A stretch of DNA of 64,000 nt from Microbacterium trichothecenolyticum (GCF_000956465.1 NZ_JYJA01000037.1:245998-309997); one strand, 5' to 3'. Shown: positions 43,050 to 51,850, numbered from the stretch's first letter. Numbers and translations are program-made. The notes: generated from the sequence alone by a model not told the origin.

Positions 43050-43116
43050 GGGTGGGAACACCTCCAACGGTGTGAACTTCACGGCGCGGCCTCGGGTGTT
43101 GGCCCGCGCTGTGGCT

Positions 43117-43155
43117 GTGCGGCGAGGGAACGACGCCTTCGCTCCCTCGCCGCAC
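43117..43155 (-). terminator. Strong hairpin between binding-protein and permease genes of the second importer
   Basis: GTGCGGCGAGGGA (43117-43129) and its complement (43143-43155) form a 13-bp stem with a 13-base loop, 8 bases after the solute-binding protein stop. The arrangement mirrors the hairpin at 4409-4438 in the other importer operon. Role inferred: partial termination or mRNA 3' protection favouring binding-protein expression. Confidence 0.75.
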
Positions 43156-43163
43156 TTCCGGCA

Positions 43164-44516
43164 TTACTTGGACGAGCCATCCTTGGGCCACGCGTCTTCG
43201 ATCGCATCGAGAGTGGTCTGGTCGTCCTGACCGAGAATCCACTGGGTCATCTGGGTCCAGAACTCGCCCGTTCCGATCGCGGCCGGCATCATGTCCGATC
43301 CGTCGAAACGGAGCACCGCGTCCGGGTCGATCAGGAGCTCGAAGGCCTGCCTGTCTACCGGGTCCGCGTAGGTATCTGCGGACACCCCGTTGTTGGCGGA
43401 GATCCAGCCGCCGTGGACCGCGATCCGCGACTCAGCCCACTCGACACTCGAGAGATACTCCTGAACGGCCTGGACTTCAGGTCGGTCGGAGAACGCCAGG
43501 AGGAAGTCGCCGCCGACCTCGACTGGCACACCGAAGTCGTCCGAGATGGTCGGCAGGTAGAACGTGAACGTGTCATCGTCCTCGCCGGGACCGGTGCTCG
43601 TGCCCTCCGGCCAGTTTGTGCCGTAGGACGAGAGGTTATAGGACATGCTGCAGGTGGCCTGGAGGATGGGCAGCGGCGCCTTGTCCTCAGACGTGGTGGC
43701 GATCGACTTGACATCGCCGATCCCCGCGTTGACGTAGTCGTCGTTCTTCAGGATGTCGCCGGCGGTCGCAAGCGCTTCGGCGATGCGCGGGTCGTTGAAC
43801 GGGATCTCGTGGGCGACCCACTGGTCGTACACCTCGGGGCCCTGCTGGCGAAGGACGATCTCCTCGAGCCAGTTCGTCGCGATCCAGCCAGTTGCCGAGC
43901 CCGCTTCGATGCCCACACACCAGGGCTTCTCGCCGTTGGCGGCGATCTCGTCGGAGAGCGTCAGCATCTCATCCCACGTGGTGGGCGTCTCCAGTCCCTG
44001 CTCGGCGAACGCGCGCGGCGAGTACCAGACACTGGAAGCGACAGTGGCGACAGTGGGAGCGGCGTAGAACGTGCCGTCCACCGAGCCGTACTCGTACCAG
44101 CTCTCGTTCCAGTTCTGCTTGACGTTCTCTGCGACGACGTCGTTGGCCGGAATCGCCTTGCCCGTCGCCACCATGCTCTGGATTCGACCGGGCTGGGCGA
44201 TCATCGCGAGGTCGGGTGCGTTGCCACCGGTGACTCGGATCTTCAGGTTGGTCTCGGCGTCCTTGTCACCGGTCAGCTTGATGGTGATGCCGGTGCACTG
44301 TTCGAAGGTTTTCCACGACTCGCGATACCGCTTGTCGTCGGGCGAGGTGTAGCCCGAGTAGATGGTCACTTCGCCCTCGCGCCCCTGATACTGCTTGAAC
44401 GGCTTGCAGGTCGCGCTTTCGGGATCAAGGGCTTCGGGCTGTGTACCGGCGCATGATGTGACCATCGCCGTCACGGCGATTGCCGTCACGACCAGTGCGA
44501 GCTTCGTGCCACGCAT
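43164..44516 (-). CDS. Sugar ABC importer solute-binding lipoprotein (AglE-like)
   Basis: 450 residues with a short signal peptide and lipobox VTSC (Cys at residue 22). The mature domain is of the family-1 extracellular solute-binding type, with GREGEVTIYSGYTSPDD, TGGNAPDLAMIAQPGRIQSM and GTFYAAPTVATVASSVWYSPRAF. Several Cys residues (CKPF, EQCTG, KPWCVG, QATCSM) could form disulfides outside the cell. This is a pattern of alpha-glucoside-binding relatives. It is the first gene of the importer operon. Ligand unknown. Confidence 0.92.
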   Translation of the reverse strand: MRGTKLALVVTAIAVTAMVTSCAGTQPEALDPESATCKPFKQYQGREGEVTIYSGYTSPDDKRYRESWKTFEQCTGITIKLTGDKDAETNLKIRVTGGNAPDLAMIAQPGRIQSMVATGKAIPANDVVAENVKQNWNESWYEYGSVDGTFYAAPTVATVASSVWYSPRAFAEQGLETPTTWDEMLTLSDEIAANGEKPWCVGIEAGSATGWIATNWLEEIVLRQQGPEVYDQWVAHEIPFNDPRIAEALATAGDILKNDDYVNAGIGDVKSIATTSEDKAPLPILQATCSMSYNLSSYGTNWPEGTSTGPGEDDDTFTFYLPTISDDFGVPVEVGGDFLLAFSDRPEVQAVQEYLSSVEWAESRIAVHGGWISANNGVSADTYADPVDRQAFELLIDPDAVLRFDGSDMMPAAIGTGEFWTQMTQWILGQDDQTTLDAIEDAWPKDGSSK

Positions 44517-44628
44517 TGACGTCCTCGTCTTTCACTCATTGGTGCTGCTGTGCTGTGCGAGAGTCGGCCTTCTTCACCGAAGCCCGCGCGAGTTTCGGCC
44601 GCGTTCACGCGCCCGAAGGGTCAGCCAA

Positions 44629-44662
44629 GCGTCCGAGGTGATCTCAGGGTCACCTCGGACGC
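44629..44662 (-). terminator. Hairpin after the amidohydrolase gene
   Basis: GCGTCCGAGGTGA (44629-44641) and TCACCTCGGACGC (44650-44662) form a perfect 13-bp stem with an 8-base loop, 41 bases past the amidohydrolase stop and 113 bases before the binding-protein start. It probably ends the amidohydrolase transcript. A weaker 7-bp stem lies at 44674-44695. Confidence 0.75.
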
Positions 44663-44702
44663 CAGCCTTTTGACGCCGCCCGTTCGCTGGCGGCGGGCTT
44701 AC

Positions 44703-46088
44703 TCAGTCGAACTTGCCGTCGACCGTCGCGACCGGGTTGTCCGGCAGTGCGGCGGTGTCGATGACGACGCCGTCCTTGATGACCTTGTTGAGCTTCGCGA
44801 CGTTGGCGACGTCGGCGAGCGGGTCCGCGTCCAGAAGGATGATGTCGGCGATCTTGCCCGACTCCACGGTGCCCAGCTTGTCGTCGACGCCGTAGGCGAT
44901 GGCGACGTCGCGGGTACCGCCACGGAGCGCCTGAGCCGGGGTGAAGCCGGTCTCCACCATGGCGGTGAGCCAGTAGACCGAGCCGCGGCCGAGGTCCCAG
45001 GGACGGTCGGTGAGCTCCTCAGGCGTGAAGTCCGCCATGCGGTCGATGCTGCTCTCGCATGCGTCGGTCGCGAGGCAGAGGTTCGCGCCGGCCTGGATCA
45101 TGCGCTCCAGGTTGTCGCGGTGCGCTCCACCGCCGTAGCGCGCCCAGCCGTGGCCGATGGCCTCGAGACCGTGCTGGAAGCGGTTCGTGACCGGCTGAGG
45201 AGCACCCCAACCCTTGAACGCGGCGACCTTCTCGATGAGCGAGTCCGGCATGCGCACCTGCTGCGAGACGTTGTGGTGCACCATGACGTCGGCACCGAGG
45301 TCGATGACGGTGTCGAGGCTCTCGATCGAGGACGTGTGGGTGACCAGCTTGAGGCCCGCGCCCTGCACGATCGAGAAGATACGCTCCAGCACGCGGTGCG
45401 AGAACTGGAGGTAGGCGGTCGAGTTCTGGAAGCTCGAGACGAGGTGATCGGTGACGAACACCTTGGCGATGTCGATGTCGGTCTCGACGTGCCGCTGCAC
45501 ACGGTCGGCCACATCTTCGATGTCCATCAGGAGCAGCTCGCCGCCGAGGCCCGGCCACTCCCAGAGCGAGTCCAGACGATCGGCGAACCGCTTCGTGGCG
45601 CGGGTGCGTCCGTCGACCATGAAGTCGCGAGTGAACGGACCGCTCTGGCCGATGATCGCACCGGCGGCGTAGATGCGTGAGCCGACGACCTCGCCCTTGT
45701 TGATCGCGTCGCGCGCGCCGATGATCGGGCGGTACGGGTCGCCTGTGTCGAAGACCGTGGTGGTGCCGTACTTGAGCGACAGCTGAGCTGCTTCCTCGCA
45801 GAGCTCCTTCAGCCGACCCTCGTAGCGAGCGAGGTACTCGATGCCGCCGAAGTTGTTCGTCAACGACAGCCCGTCCAGCAGGTGCACGTTGGCGTCCAAG
45901 AGGCCGGGCATAGCGTACTTGCCGCGGCCGTCGATCACCGTGGCTGCCTCGAACGGCTCCGCAGGAGACTTCTCGATACGAACGAACTTGCCGTCCTCGA
46001 TGAGGATCGACGCGTTCTCGATGGGCGCACCGTCGGTGCCGTCGATGAGAGTGATGCCATTGATCGCAATCGATCCGTCCTTCACCAC
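44703..46088 (-). CDS. Amidohydrolase-superfamily protein
   Basis: 461 residues from the GTG at 46088, 6 bases after AAGGAG. The longer reading to 46175 has no site. The fold is the imidazolonepropionase/prolidase-like amidohydrolase type: GKYAMPGLLDANVHLLDG, LKYGTTTVFDTG, IAKVFVTDHLV (possible carboxylated Lys), LVTHTSS, VMVHHNVS, LATDACES (catalytic Asp), and SGKIADIILLDADPLADV at the end. In the HxH metal motif the first His is Asn (ANVH). It hydrolyses an unknown cyclic amide, amide or ester. A LysR-type box lies 116 bases upstream, matching one before the GMC/ThDP genes. Confidence 0.88.
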   Translation of the reverse strand: MVKDGSIAINGITLIDGTDGAPIENASILIEDGKFVRIEKSPAEPFEAATVIDGRGKYAMPGLLDANVHLLDGLSLTNNFGGIEYLARYEGRLKELCEEAAQLSLKYGTTTVFDTGDPYRPIIGARDAINKGEVVGSRIYAAGAIIGQSGPFTRDFMVDGRTRATKRFADRLDSLWEWPGLGGELLLMDIEDVADRVQRHVETDIDIAKVFVTDHLVSSFQNSTAYLQFSHRVLERIFSIVQGAGLKLVTHTSSIESLDTVIDLGADVMVHHNVSQQVRMPDSLIEKVAAFKGWGAPQPVTNRFQHGLEAIGHGWARYGGGAHRDNLERMIQAGANLCLATDACESSIDRMADFTPEELTDRPWDLGRGSVYWLTAMVETGFTPAQALRGGTRDVAIAYGVDDKLGTVESGKIADIILLDADPLADVANVAKLNKVIKDGVVIDTAALPDNPVATVDGKFD

Positions 46089-46415
46089 TTGCTTCTCCTT
46101 ATTGGGTTCGTGAGCTGATGGGTAAGCACCTTGGCTTCCCATGTTCAGAGTAGGAAACGGCGCCCCATAGAACAACAGCCAGCCTTCTTGTCACATCCAT
46201 CGAGTTTGCTTATGCCATACGGAAGACTCTGCTGGACGTAGCTCGCCGCTCGATACGCGCGCGAGGCGATGGGCGCAGCCCTATAGGCCGATGCGGCCTA
46301 CGCCGCCAGGGCGCTTCGCTACCGGCGGGCGGGCTCGCCGTTGCCGCGTGAGCAATGGGTGTCCGGAGCGCGCCGGCGACCGGGGATCAACCCGTCAAAC
46401 GGCCGACGGGCCGGG
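46089..46415. other. Control region upstream of the amidohydrolase gene, 327 bp
   Basis: The gap lies between the LysR stop and the amidohydrolase start. It holds the LysR-type box at 46204-46225 and a locally AT-richer stretch around 46140-46215 suited to a promoter. No gene is seen in it. Confidence 0.55.
46204..46225 (-). promoter_or_regulatory. LysR-type box, copy 1 (CTT-N11-AAG)
   Basis: Read on the minus strand it contains CTT, 11 bases, AAG, with the inner core GGCATAAG. Over 22 bases, 17 agree with the copy at 49838-49859. The T-N11-A dyad is the classic LysR-family contact pattern. It sits 116 bases upstream of the amidohydrolase start. Confidence 0.6.
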
Positions 46416-47378
46416 TCAGCGCTCGAGGAAACCCTGCACGTCCTGCGGTTCGACGAGGATCTCGGCGGTTCCGTGAGGGGTGTCCTGGTACGCACACAAA
46501 GCATCCCAGGCAAGCCGGACGAGCTCACGCGTCGCCGGCGACAGCACCTGACCGCGACGCTTGACGAAGGCCAGGGTGTCGAACATCGGCTCTTCGAAGG
46601 ATGCCGTGTACAGGTTGTCGGGCATGATCGTCGACTTCGTCGCCGCACGGCAGACAATCGAGTCGCCGAATCCCTCCTCGACAAGCGAGAGAGCCGTCGT
46701 CAAGTACTCGACTTCGACGACGGGGTCGATGCGCTGGCCCACCAGCTGAGCGCGGTCATTCAACTGACGACGCGCAGGGTCCGTCGTCGCATAGTGTGCG
46801 TCATAGAGAACCAGCGGGCCCGCGGCGAACGCGCCGATGGAGACCCGACGGCGTGCGCGACTCGCGTCTGCCGTCACGAATACGACCTCATCGCGTGCAA
46901 TAGGGAGGACATCCATCCCGGTGTCATCGACCGGCAACGTGACGAGGCCGGCTTCCAGCACGCCATTGGCGATATCGCTCGCGCTCTCCGCGCTGTTCTG
47001 CCCCACAAGGCGCACGCGCACATTCGGGTACCGCGTCCGAAACCTCTTGGCCAGGTCCGCATTCAGATAGAAGTCTGCATTGCGGAGTAGTCCGAACGTG
47101 GCGGTGCCGCCGCCCAACTCGACCTGCAGGCGCACCGCCTGCGCACCGAGCGCCGCGGATGCAACTGCCTGCTCGGCGTGCGGGAGCAATTGCTGGCCGG
47201 CGGATGTCAAGTTGAGCGTGCGGCTCCCCCGCACGAAGAGCTTCGCGCCGAGTTCTCCCTCAAGTCGCCTGATGAGATCCGAGACAGCGGGTTGACTCAT
47301 GCCCAACTCGTCCGCGGCGGCGGTGAAGGTACCGCACGTCGCCGCGGCGAGAAACGCCTGGAGCTGCATCAGAGTCAC
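46416..47378 (-). CDS. LysR-family transcription regulator
   Basis: About 320 residues from the GTG at 47378 (VTLMQLQAF); an ATG 9 bases later is an alternative and neither has a strong site. The N-terminal winged helix is clear (AAATCGTFTAAADELGMSQPAVSDLIRRLEGELGAKLFVRG). An effector-binding domain follows, with FGLLRNADFYLNADLAKRFRTRYPNVRVRLVGQ. LysR proteins need a coinducer and bind T-N11-A boxes. Matching boxes lie before the amidohydrolase gene and in the GMC/ThDP divergent gap. It lies in the same direction as the GMC and ThuA genes and downstream of them. Confidence 0.93.
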   Translation of the reverse strand: MTLMQLQAFLAAATCGTFTAAADELGMSQPAVSDLIRRLEGELGAKLFVRGSRTLNLTSAGQQLLPHAEQAVASAALGAQAVRLQVELGGGTATFGLLRNADFYLNADLAKRFRTRYPNVRVRLVGQNSAESASDIANGVLEAGLVTLPVDDTGMDVLPIARDEVVFVTADASRARRRVSIGAFAAGPLVLYDAHYATTDPARRQLNDRAQLVGQRIDPVVEVEYLTTALSLVEEGFGDSIVCRAATKSTIMPDNLYTASFEEPMFDTLAFVKRRGQVLSPATRELVRLAWDALCAYQDTPHGTAEILVEPQDVQGFLER

Positions 47379-47488
47379 ACGAAGAAGTCTACGGTCGTCT
47401 CCATCGTTGACGCCGCGGCCCAGCAGAAGCCTCACCAGCGCTCACCCGGATCCATTCGAGCATCCCCTTCGCTCCCGCGAGCCGCGGA

Positions 47489-48148
47489 CTAGGAGCGCTT
47501 GGCCCACTCCAGCCCCTGCTTCGTCAGGCGACGAACGTCGGGGCTGTCCAGATCAGCCGGCGTGTGACCGACTGAGTGGTAGAACACCCGACCATTGCCC
47601 CAGTCCCTCACCCATGCGACGGGTGAGGTGTGGCCCGCGATCCAGGGCAGGTGCTCGCCGCTGAACGTGGTCTCCGCGAGCACAGTGTTGTTGGGGTTGA
47701 CGTGCATGTAGTACTGCTCGGACGCGACCTTGAAGTCGTTGACGCCGGCCGTGACGGGGTGTTCGCGATTGACGATTCGCACATCGTACGGCTGCGGATA
47801 GGCCTCGCCCGCCGGATGCTCGATGAAGTCGCCGCCGAGAAGCATCCGGTATGGAAGGCTCGCCCGGAACGCTGCGCCCGCACCGTGCCAGCCGGCCAAA
47901 CCAGTGCCCTGTTCGACCGCGCCAAGCAGGTTCGCTTCTTGCGAGTCGGTGAGGTCCTCGGTAGTGAGGGCGTTGTTCCACCCGATGACGATGAGGTCGA
48001 ACTTCGTCAGATCACGGTCGAGCGTAAAGATATCGCTCGAACGCTCGACCTCGTATCCGAGATCCGCGTACAGGTCGTCGGCCCAGGCCGAGATCGCGTA
48101 AGGGGTGTGGCCGGGCCACCCGCCGAAGAGGGAGAGAACAGTGGTCAT
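47489..48148 (-). CDS. ThuA-domain protein paired with a GMC oxidoreductase
   Basis: 219 residues with the ThuA fold: VLSLFGGWPGHTPYAISAWADDL, FDLIVIGWNNALTTEDL, GTGLAGWHGAGAAFRASLPYRMLLGGDFIEHP, EQYYMHVNPNNTVLAETTF, SPVAWVRDWGNGRVFYHSVGHTP. The GWHG and HSVGHTP His residues are the conserved features of the family. ThuA proteins are linked to 3-keto-glycoside breakdown. The ATG overlaps the stop of the GMC oxidoreductase gene by 4 bases, which suggests that ThuA handles the oxidised product of that enzyme. Confidence 0.88.
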   Translation of the reverse strand: MTTVLSLFGGWPGHTPYAISAWADDLYADLGYEVERSSDIFTLDRDLTKFDLIVIGWNNALTTEDLTDSQEANLLGAVEQGTGLAGWHGAGAAFRASLPYRMLLGGDFIEHPAGEAYPQPYDVRIVNREHPVTAGVNDFKVASEQYYMHVNPNNTVLAETTFSGEHLPWIAGHTSPVAWVRDWGNGRVFYHSVGHTPADLDSPDVRRLTKQGLEWAKRS

Positions 48149-49734
48149 GAATCGGTCCTTTCAGCAACCAGACGACGGGTGGATTCAACGATCTTGGGCG
48201 CCACGCGAAGCGTGTTTGCCGCGATCGTCAGAGCGGGGTTCAGCGCGGCCGACGACGGGAAGAACGAGCCGTCGATCACCCAAAGGTTGCTCACCTCGTG
48301 CGCGCGGCAGTCGGGGTCCAGCACGCTCTTCTTGGGGTCGACCCCCGCGACTGCGGTCCCGCATTGATGCGAGTTGGTCGCGATTTGCATGCGCTCTGTG
48401 AGAATGATCGGGTAGCCGGCCCGACGCACGGCGCGGGAGACTTCACGCACCAATTCTTTGTGCGGCGCCAGGTTGTTGGGCTTCCAGTCGATGATGATCG
48501 AGTTGCCAACGACGCGTACCCGGTTGTTCGGGTCGGGAAGATCCTCGGTCGTGAGGTACAGGTCGACGGTGCGGTCGGTGATCATGTTCAACAGGAACAT
48601 AGGCACCCACGGCTTCACCCCCTTGACCATCGCGCCGCGGAGCTTGCCGAGCATCTGGACGTTGCCCAGCGGGAACTTGTGCCCGCGCGTCGGGTTGTAC
48701 CAGTCATTGAGGCCCAGCGTCTTCTGCCACGAAGTGCGGTTCTTCCGGAACGGGTTGAGCCCCATGAAGAAGGTGCTGTTGTGGACCATGTAGTTGCGTC
48801 CCACCAGCCCAGACCCGTTGGCGAGGCCGTCCGGATGGGCAGATGTCTTGGACCGCAGGAGGAGAGCTGCGGTGTTGACGGCGCCGGCGCTGAGCACGAC
48901 GGTGCGTGCCGTGATCGTGAGCTTTTCACCGCCACGCTCCAATCGCAGACCCGTTGCCCGCTCGCCAGTCGTGTCGGTGAGCACCTCGGTAACGAGTGCG
49001 TTGGTGAGGATCGACACGTTCCCGGAGGCAAGCGCGGGTCGCAGCGCGCGCACCTCTGCATCGCCTTTGAGGCCGGCAGCCGAAGGCGCCCCGTCCGAGA
49101 TCCGCTCCCGGTCGCGGTCGGCCTGCGTTGCGAGGTTCATGGCGTTCGGCATGTGGAACGGTCGAAGCCCTTGCTTGGCGAATCCGTCGGCGAGACGCTG
49201 GATCTCGGGCTCGTGGGGCAGGGCGGGAGCCGGGTACTCGGTCGAGTGTCGCGGTTCGGTCGGGTCCTCGCCCAGCGAGCCCCTCACCTCGAAGAGTTCC
49301 TCGATCGCCGCGTAGTAGGGCTCGAGCTCGTCGTACGTGAAGGGCCATGCCGGCGAGTTACCATCGTGCAGCGGCCGATCGATGAAGTCTTCGGCGCGGA
49401 AGCGAGGAAGGCAGGCGCCGTACACCTTGGTGTTGCCGCCGACCCAGTAGTACACGCCGGGGCCAAACGGCTTGCCGTTGGAGCCGTCATACCAGTTCTC
49501 GGCGTTCTTGTACCGCTTGTTGGTGTAGACCTCGTCGACATTGCCTCGCTGAGGCTCCTCCGGCATGAAGTCGCCCCGTTCGACAACCAGGACCCGCAGC
49601 CCCGAGTCGCGGAGCGCCCATGCAGCGGTCGAGCCGCCCATCCCCGAGCCGACGATGACGATATCGGTATCGATGGTCGACTCGTTCGGCTCGAGAACGG
49701 CAGCCAGGTAGTCAGGCGATTGTCCGTTTGCCAT
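48145..49734 (-). CDS. GMC-family FAD oxidoreductase (sugar/glycoside oxidase-like)
   Basis: 529 residues. The FAD Rossmann motif is VIVGSGMGGSTAAWALRDSG with VVERGD. GPGVYYWVGGNTKVYGACLPRFRAEDF is the segment typical of pyranose oxidase and glucoside 3-dehydrogenase relatives. The active-site pair is His in NSHQCGT and Asn in NPALTIAAN. No signal peptide is visible, unlike membrane-complex glucoside dehydrogenases. From memory, related Microbacterium enzymes oxidise C-glycosides at C3. That activity is only a hypothesis here, supported by the overlapping ThuA gene and nearby sugar importer. Confidence 0.88.
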   Translation of the reverse strand: MANGQSPDYLAAVLEPNESTIDTDIVIVGSGMGGSTAAWALRDSGLRVLVVERGDFMPEEPQRGNVDEVYTNKRYKNAENWYDGSNGKPFGPGVYYWVGGNTKVYGACLPRFRAEDFIDRPLHDGNSPAWPFTYDELEPYYAAIEELFEVRGSLGEDPTEPRHSTEYPAPALPHEPEIQRLADGFAKQGLRPFHMPNAMNLATQADRDRERISDGAPSAAGLKGDAEVRALRPALASGNVSILTNALVTEVLTDTTGERATGLRLERGGEKLTITARTVVLSAGAVNTAALLLRSKTSAHPDGLANGSGLVGRNYMVHNSTFFMGLNPFRKNRTSWQKTLGLNDWYNPTRGHKFPLGNVQMLGKLRGAMVKGVKPWVPMFLLNMITDRTVDLYLTTEDLPDPNNRVRVVGNSIIIDWKPNNLAPHKELVREVSRAVRRAGYPIILTERMQIATNSHQCGTAVAGVDPKKSVLDPDCRAHEVSNLWVIDGSFFPSSAALNPALTIAANTLRVAPKIVESTRRLVAERTDS

Positions 49735-50065
49735 TGATCACTCCAGTTCGCGTGGTCCGGAACGCAGCGCCAAGTTCGGCACGTCCGCGCTCCCCCAAAG
49801 GTAGGCGGGTCGCTTCTATCGGACAACATGGGGTTTTCTTCGGAAGGGCATAAGGAAGCGCTATTCAATGTCGCGGGCGGTGCTGCCATAGAGAAAGACG
49901 ATAGATATGACAAGAATCCTGGCCGTTGTTCTATACCGTCCTGGTTTCTAGTCTGTGATCGTATGCGGAGCGCTCAGCCCGCTTCCCATCGCTTCCGTAG
50001 GCGCGGCGCGCTTGACGCGATGCAACGGAATCACTGCGCACGTCAAAGACACGAAGGAGAAGAAC
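49735..50065. other. Divergent control region of the GMC and ThDP operons, 331 bp
   Basis: This gap separates the GMC start from the ThDP enzyme start. It is locally AT-richer around 49815-49930 and holds the LysR-type box at 49838-49859. No gene is supported here. A long in-frame extension of the ThDP gene to 49955 lacks a ribosome-binding site. Confidence 0.55.
49838..49859 (+). promoter_or_regulatory. LysR-type box, copy 2 (CTT-N11-AAG)
   Basis: CTT, 11 bases, AAG with the same GGCATAAG core and flanks as copy 1 at 46204-46225 (17 of 22 bases agree). It lies 104 bases from the GMC start and 207 bases from the ThDP enzyme start, so it could activate either or both operons. Confidence 0.6.
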
Positions 50066-51850
50066 TTGACGAACCTCACAGGTGGACAGGTCGTCGCTCG
50101 CGCGCTGAAGGAGTACGGCGTCGAGTACGTTGCCGGTATCCCCGGCCACGGCATCTGGTCGCTCACCGACGCCTTCCTCGACGACGAGTCGAACATCCCC
50201 TTCCTTCACGTCTTCCACGAGCAGAGCGCTGTGCACATCGCAGATGGCTACTACCGCGTGACCGGGCGACCGATGGCGGCTGTGACCTCGATCGGCGCCG
50301 GCGCGAGCAACACCGTCATCGGTCTCGCCACCGCCTACACCGATTCCACGAGCGTCCTGGTGATCACCGGAGGGCCGCCGACCCACATGCGTGGCCACGG
50401 CCTGCTGCAGGAGCTCGAGCGCTACACCGCGAACGCCTTCCCTCGGGTCGCCGAGGCGGTCTCCAAGCGTCACTGGGAAGTCCATCGTGTCGAGGAGCTG
50501 CCTTTCGTGATGCAGCGCGCATTCAGCTCGATGCTCACCGGACGCCCCGGACCGGTTCACCTGGAGATCCCGATGGACGTCCAGGCTGAGTCCGCCGACG
50601 TGAACATCCACGAACTCGCTGCCCGCCTGCCCGTAGGCACCGTTCGGCCGGACCCGGCGGCGATCGACATGGCGATTGCGCTGTTGCAGACCGCGCAGCG
50701 CCCCGTCATCGTCGTCGGCGGTGGCACGATCACAGGCGAGGCGTCGGCAGAGGTGCTTGCGCTGGCCGAGAAGTACCAGATCCCGGTTGTAACCACCTGG
50801 AACGGCAAGAGCGCCTTCCCCGAGGACCACGAGCTCTTTGCAGGCAGCGTCGGACAGACGGGGACACCTGTCGGCAACCAGATCGCTTCATCCGCGGATG
50901 TGGTGGTCGCAGTCGGGTGCCGCTTCACGGACTGGTCTGCGTCCAGCTACGCCCAGGGCGTCAGCTTCTCGTTCCCGCCCGCCAAGCTCATCCACATCGA
51001 CATCGACCCGCAGGAAATTGGCAAGAACTATCCCGCGGAGGTGGGCGTGCTGGCCAACGCGAAGGACGCCGTGCGCGAGATCGAGCAGGGACTGCCCGAG
51101 ATCGCTCCCCGCACCGAGTACCTTCAGGAGCTCGCCGAGGTGAAGGCGGAGTGGGAGGAGAAGCTCGCCACACGCCGCGACTCCGAGCGGTTCCCGTTCA
51201 CCTCGCAGCGGCCGCTGGGGGCGCTGCGCGACGTGCTGCCTCGCGACGCGATCATCGTCGCAGGCTCGGGCAATACGCAGGGCGCGGTGAAGCAGACCTT
51301 CCCCGTCTACGAACCGCGCACTCACCTGACCTCTGGTGGGTTCTCGTCGATGGGTTGGGCGATCCCGGCCGCGATCGGCGCGAAGCTCGGAGCTCCCGAC
51401 CGCACCGTCGTGTGCGTTCTCGGTGACGGGGACTTCCTGATGACCGCGCAGGAGATCGGCCTGACGGTGATGCACGACATCCCGGTCGTGTTCATCGTTC
51501 AGAACAACGCAGGCTTCATGTCGATCCGCGGCGGTCAGCGCAAGCAGACCAGCCGCCACATCGGCACTGAGTTCAACCGCCCCGACGGGACACCCTACTC
51601 GCCCGATTTCAAGGCACTGGGCGAGTCGTTCGGCCTTGCGTCGTGGCGAGTCGAGTCGGCCGACGAGCTCGAGAGCGTCCTCCGCGAGGCGATCGAGTCG
51701 GGCAAGCCAGCTCTGGTCGAGGTTCCTACGGATCGCGATGCATCCGGTCCATGGGTTCCCGGTTGGTGGGACTTCCCCATCCCCACGTACATCGATGACG
51801 AGCGTCAGGACGAGTACCGCGAACTGCGTGCTCGCGAACAGCACCTCTGA
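50066..51850 (+). CDS. ThDP-dependent enzyme, acetolactate synthase-like
   Basis: 594 residues with a TTG start at 50066, 6 bases after AAGGAG. Three domains are recognisable. The N-terminal Pyr domain carries the catalytic Glu (FLHVFHEQSAVHIADGYYRVTGRP is its setting). The middle domain has RPVIVVGGGTITGEA. The PP domain has the ThDP motif LGDGDFLMTAQEIGL ending in QNNAG. The family makes or breaks bonds beside a carbonyl: acetolactate synthase, glyoxylate carboligase, sulfoacetaldehyde acetyltransferase or IolD. I cannot choose among these. It lies upstream of the HisD-like gene, probably in one operon. Confidence 0.9.
   Translation: MTNLTGGQVVARALKEYGVEYVAGIPGHGIWSLTDAFLDDESNIPFLHVFHEQSAVHIADGYYRVTGRPMAAVTSIGAGASNTVIGLATAYTDSTSVLVITGGPPTHMRGHGLLQELERYTANAFPRVAEAVSKRHWEVHRVEELPFVMQRAFSSMLTGRPGPVHLEIPMDVQAESADVNIHELAARLPVGTVRPDPAAIDMAIALLQTAQRPVIVVGGGTITGEASAEVLALAEKYQIPVVTTWNGKSAFPEDHELFAGSVGQTGTPVGNQIASSADVVVAVGCRFTDWSASSYAQGVSFSFPPAKLIHIDIDPQEIGKNYPAEVGVLANAKDAVREIEQGLPEIAPRTEYLQELAEVKAEWEEKLATRRDSERFPFTSQRPLGALRDVLPRDAIIVAGSGNTQGAVKQTFPVYEPRTHLTSGGFSSMGWAIPAAIGAKLGAPDRTVVCVLGDGDFLMTAQEIGLTVMHDIPVVFIVQNNAGFMSIRGGQRKQTSRHIGTEFNRPDGTPYSPDFKALGESFGLASWRVESADELESVLREAIESGKPALVEVPTDRDASGPWVPGWWDFPIPTYIDDERQDEYRELRAREQHL

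Noticed and set aside
42147..44456. 769-codon open frame on the plus strand
   Set aside because: Antisense to the permease and binding-protein genes, low-complexity charged sequence, no recognisable protein features.
49955..50065. N-terminal extension of the ThDP enzyme
   Set aside because: The extension lacks a ribosome-binding site and family resemblance, whereas the TTG at 50066 has AAGGAG at ideal distance.
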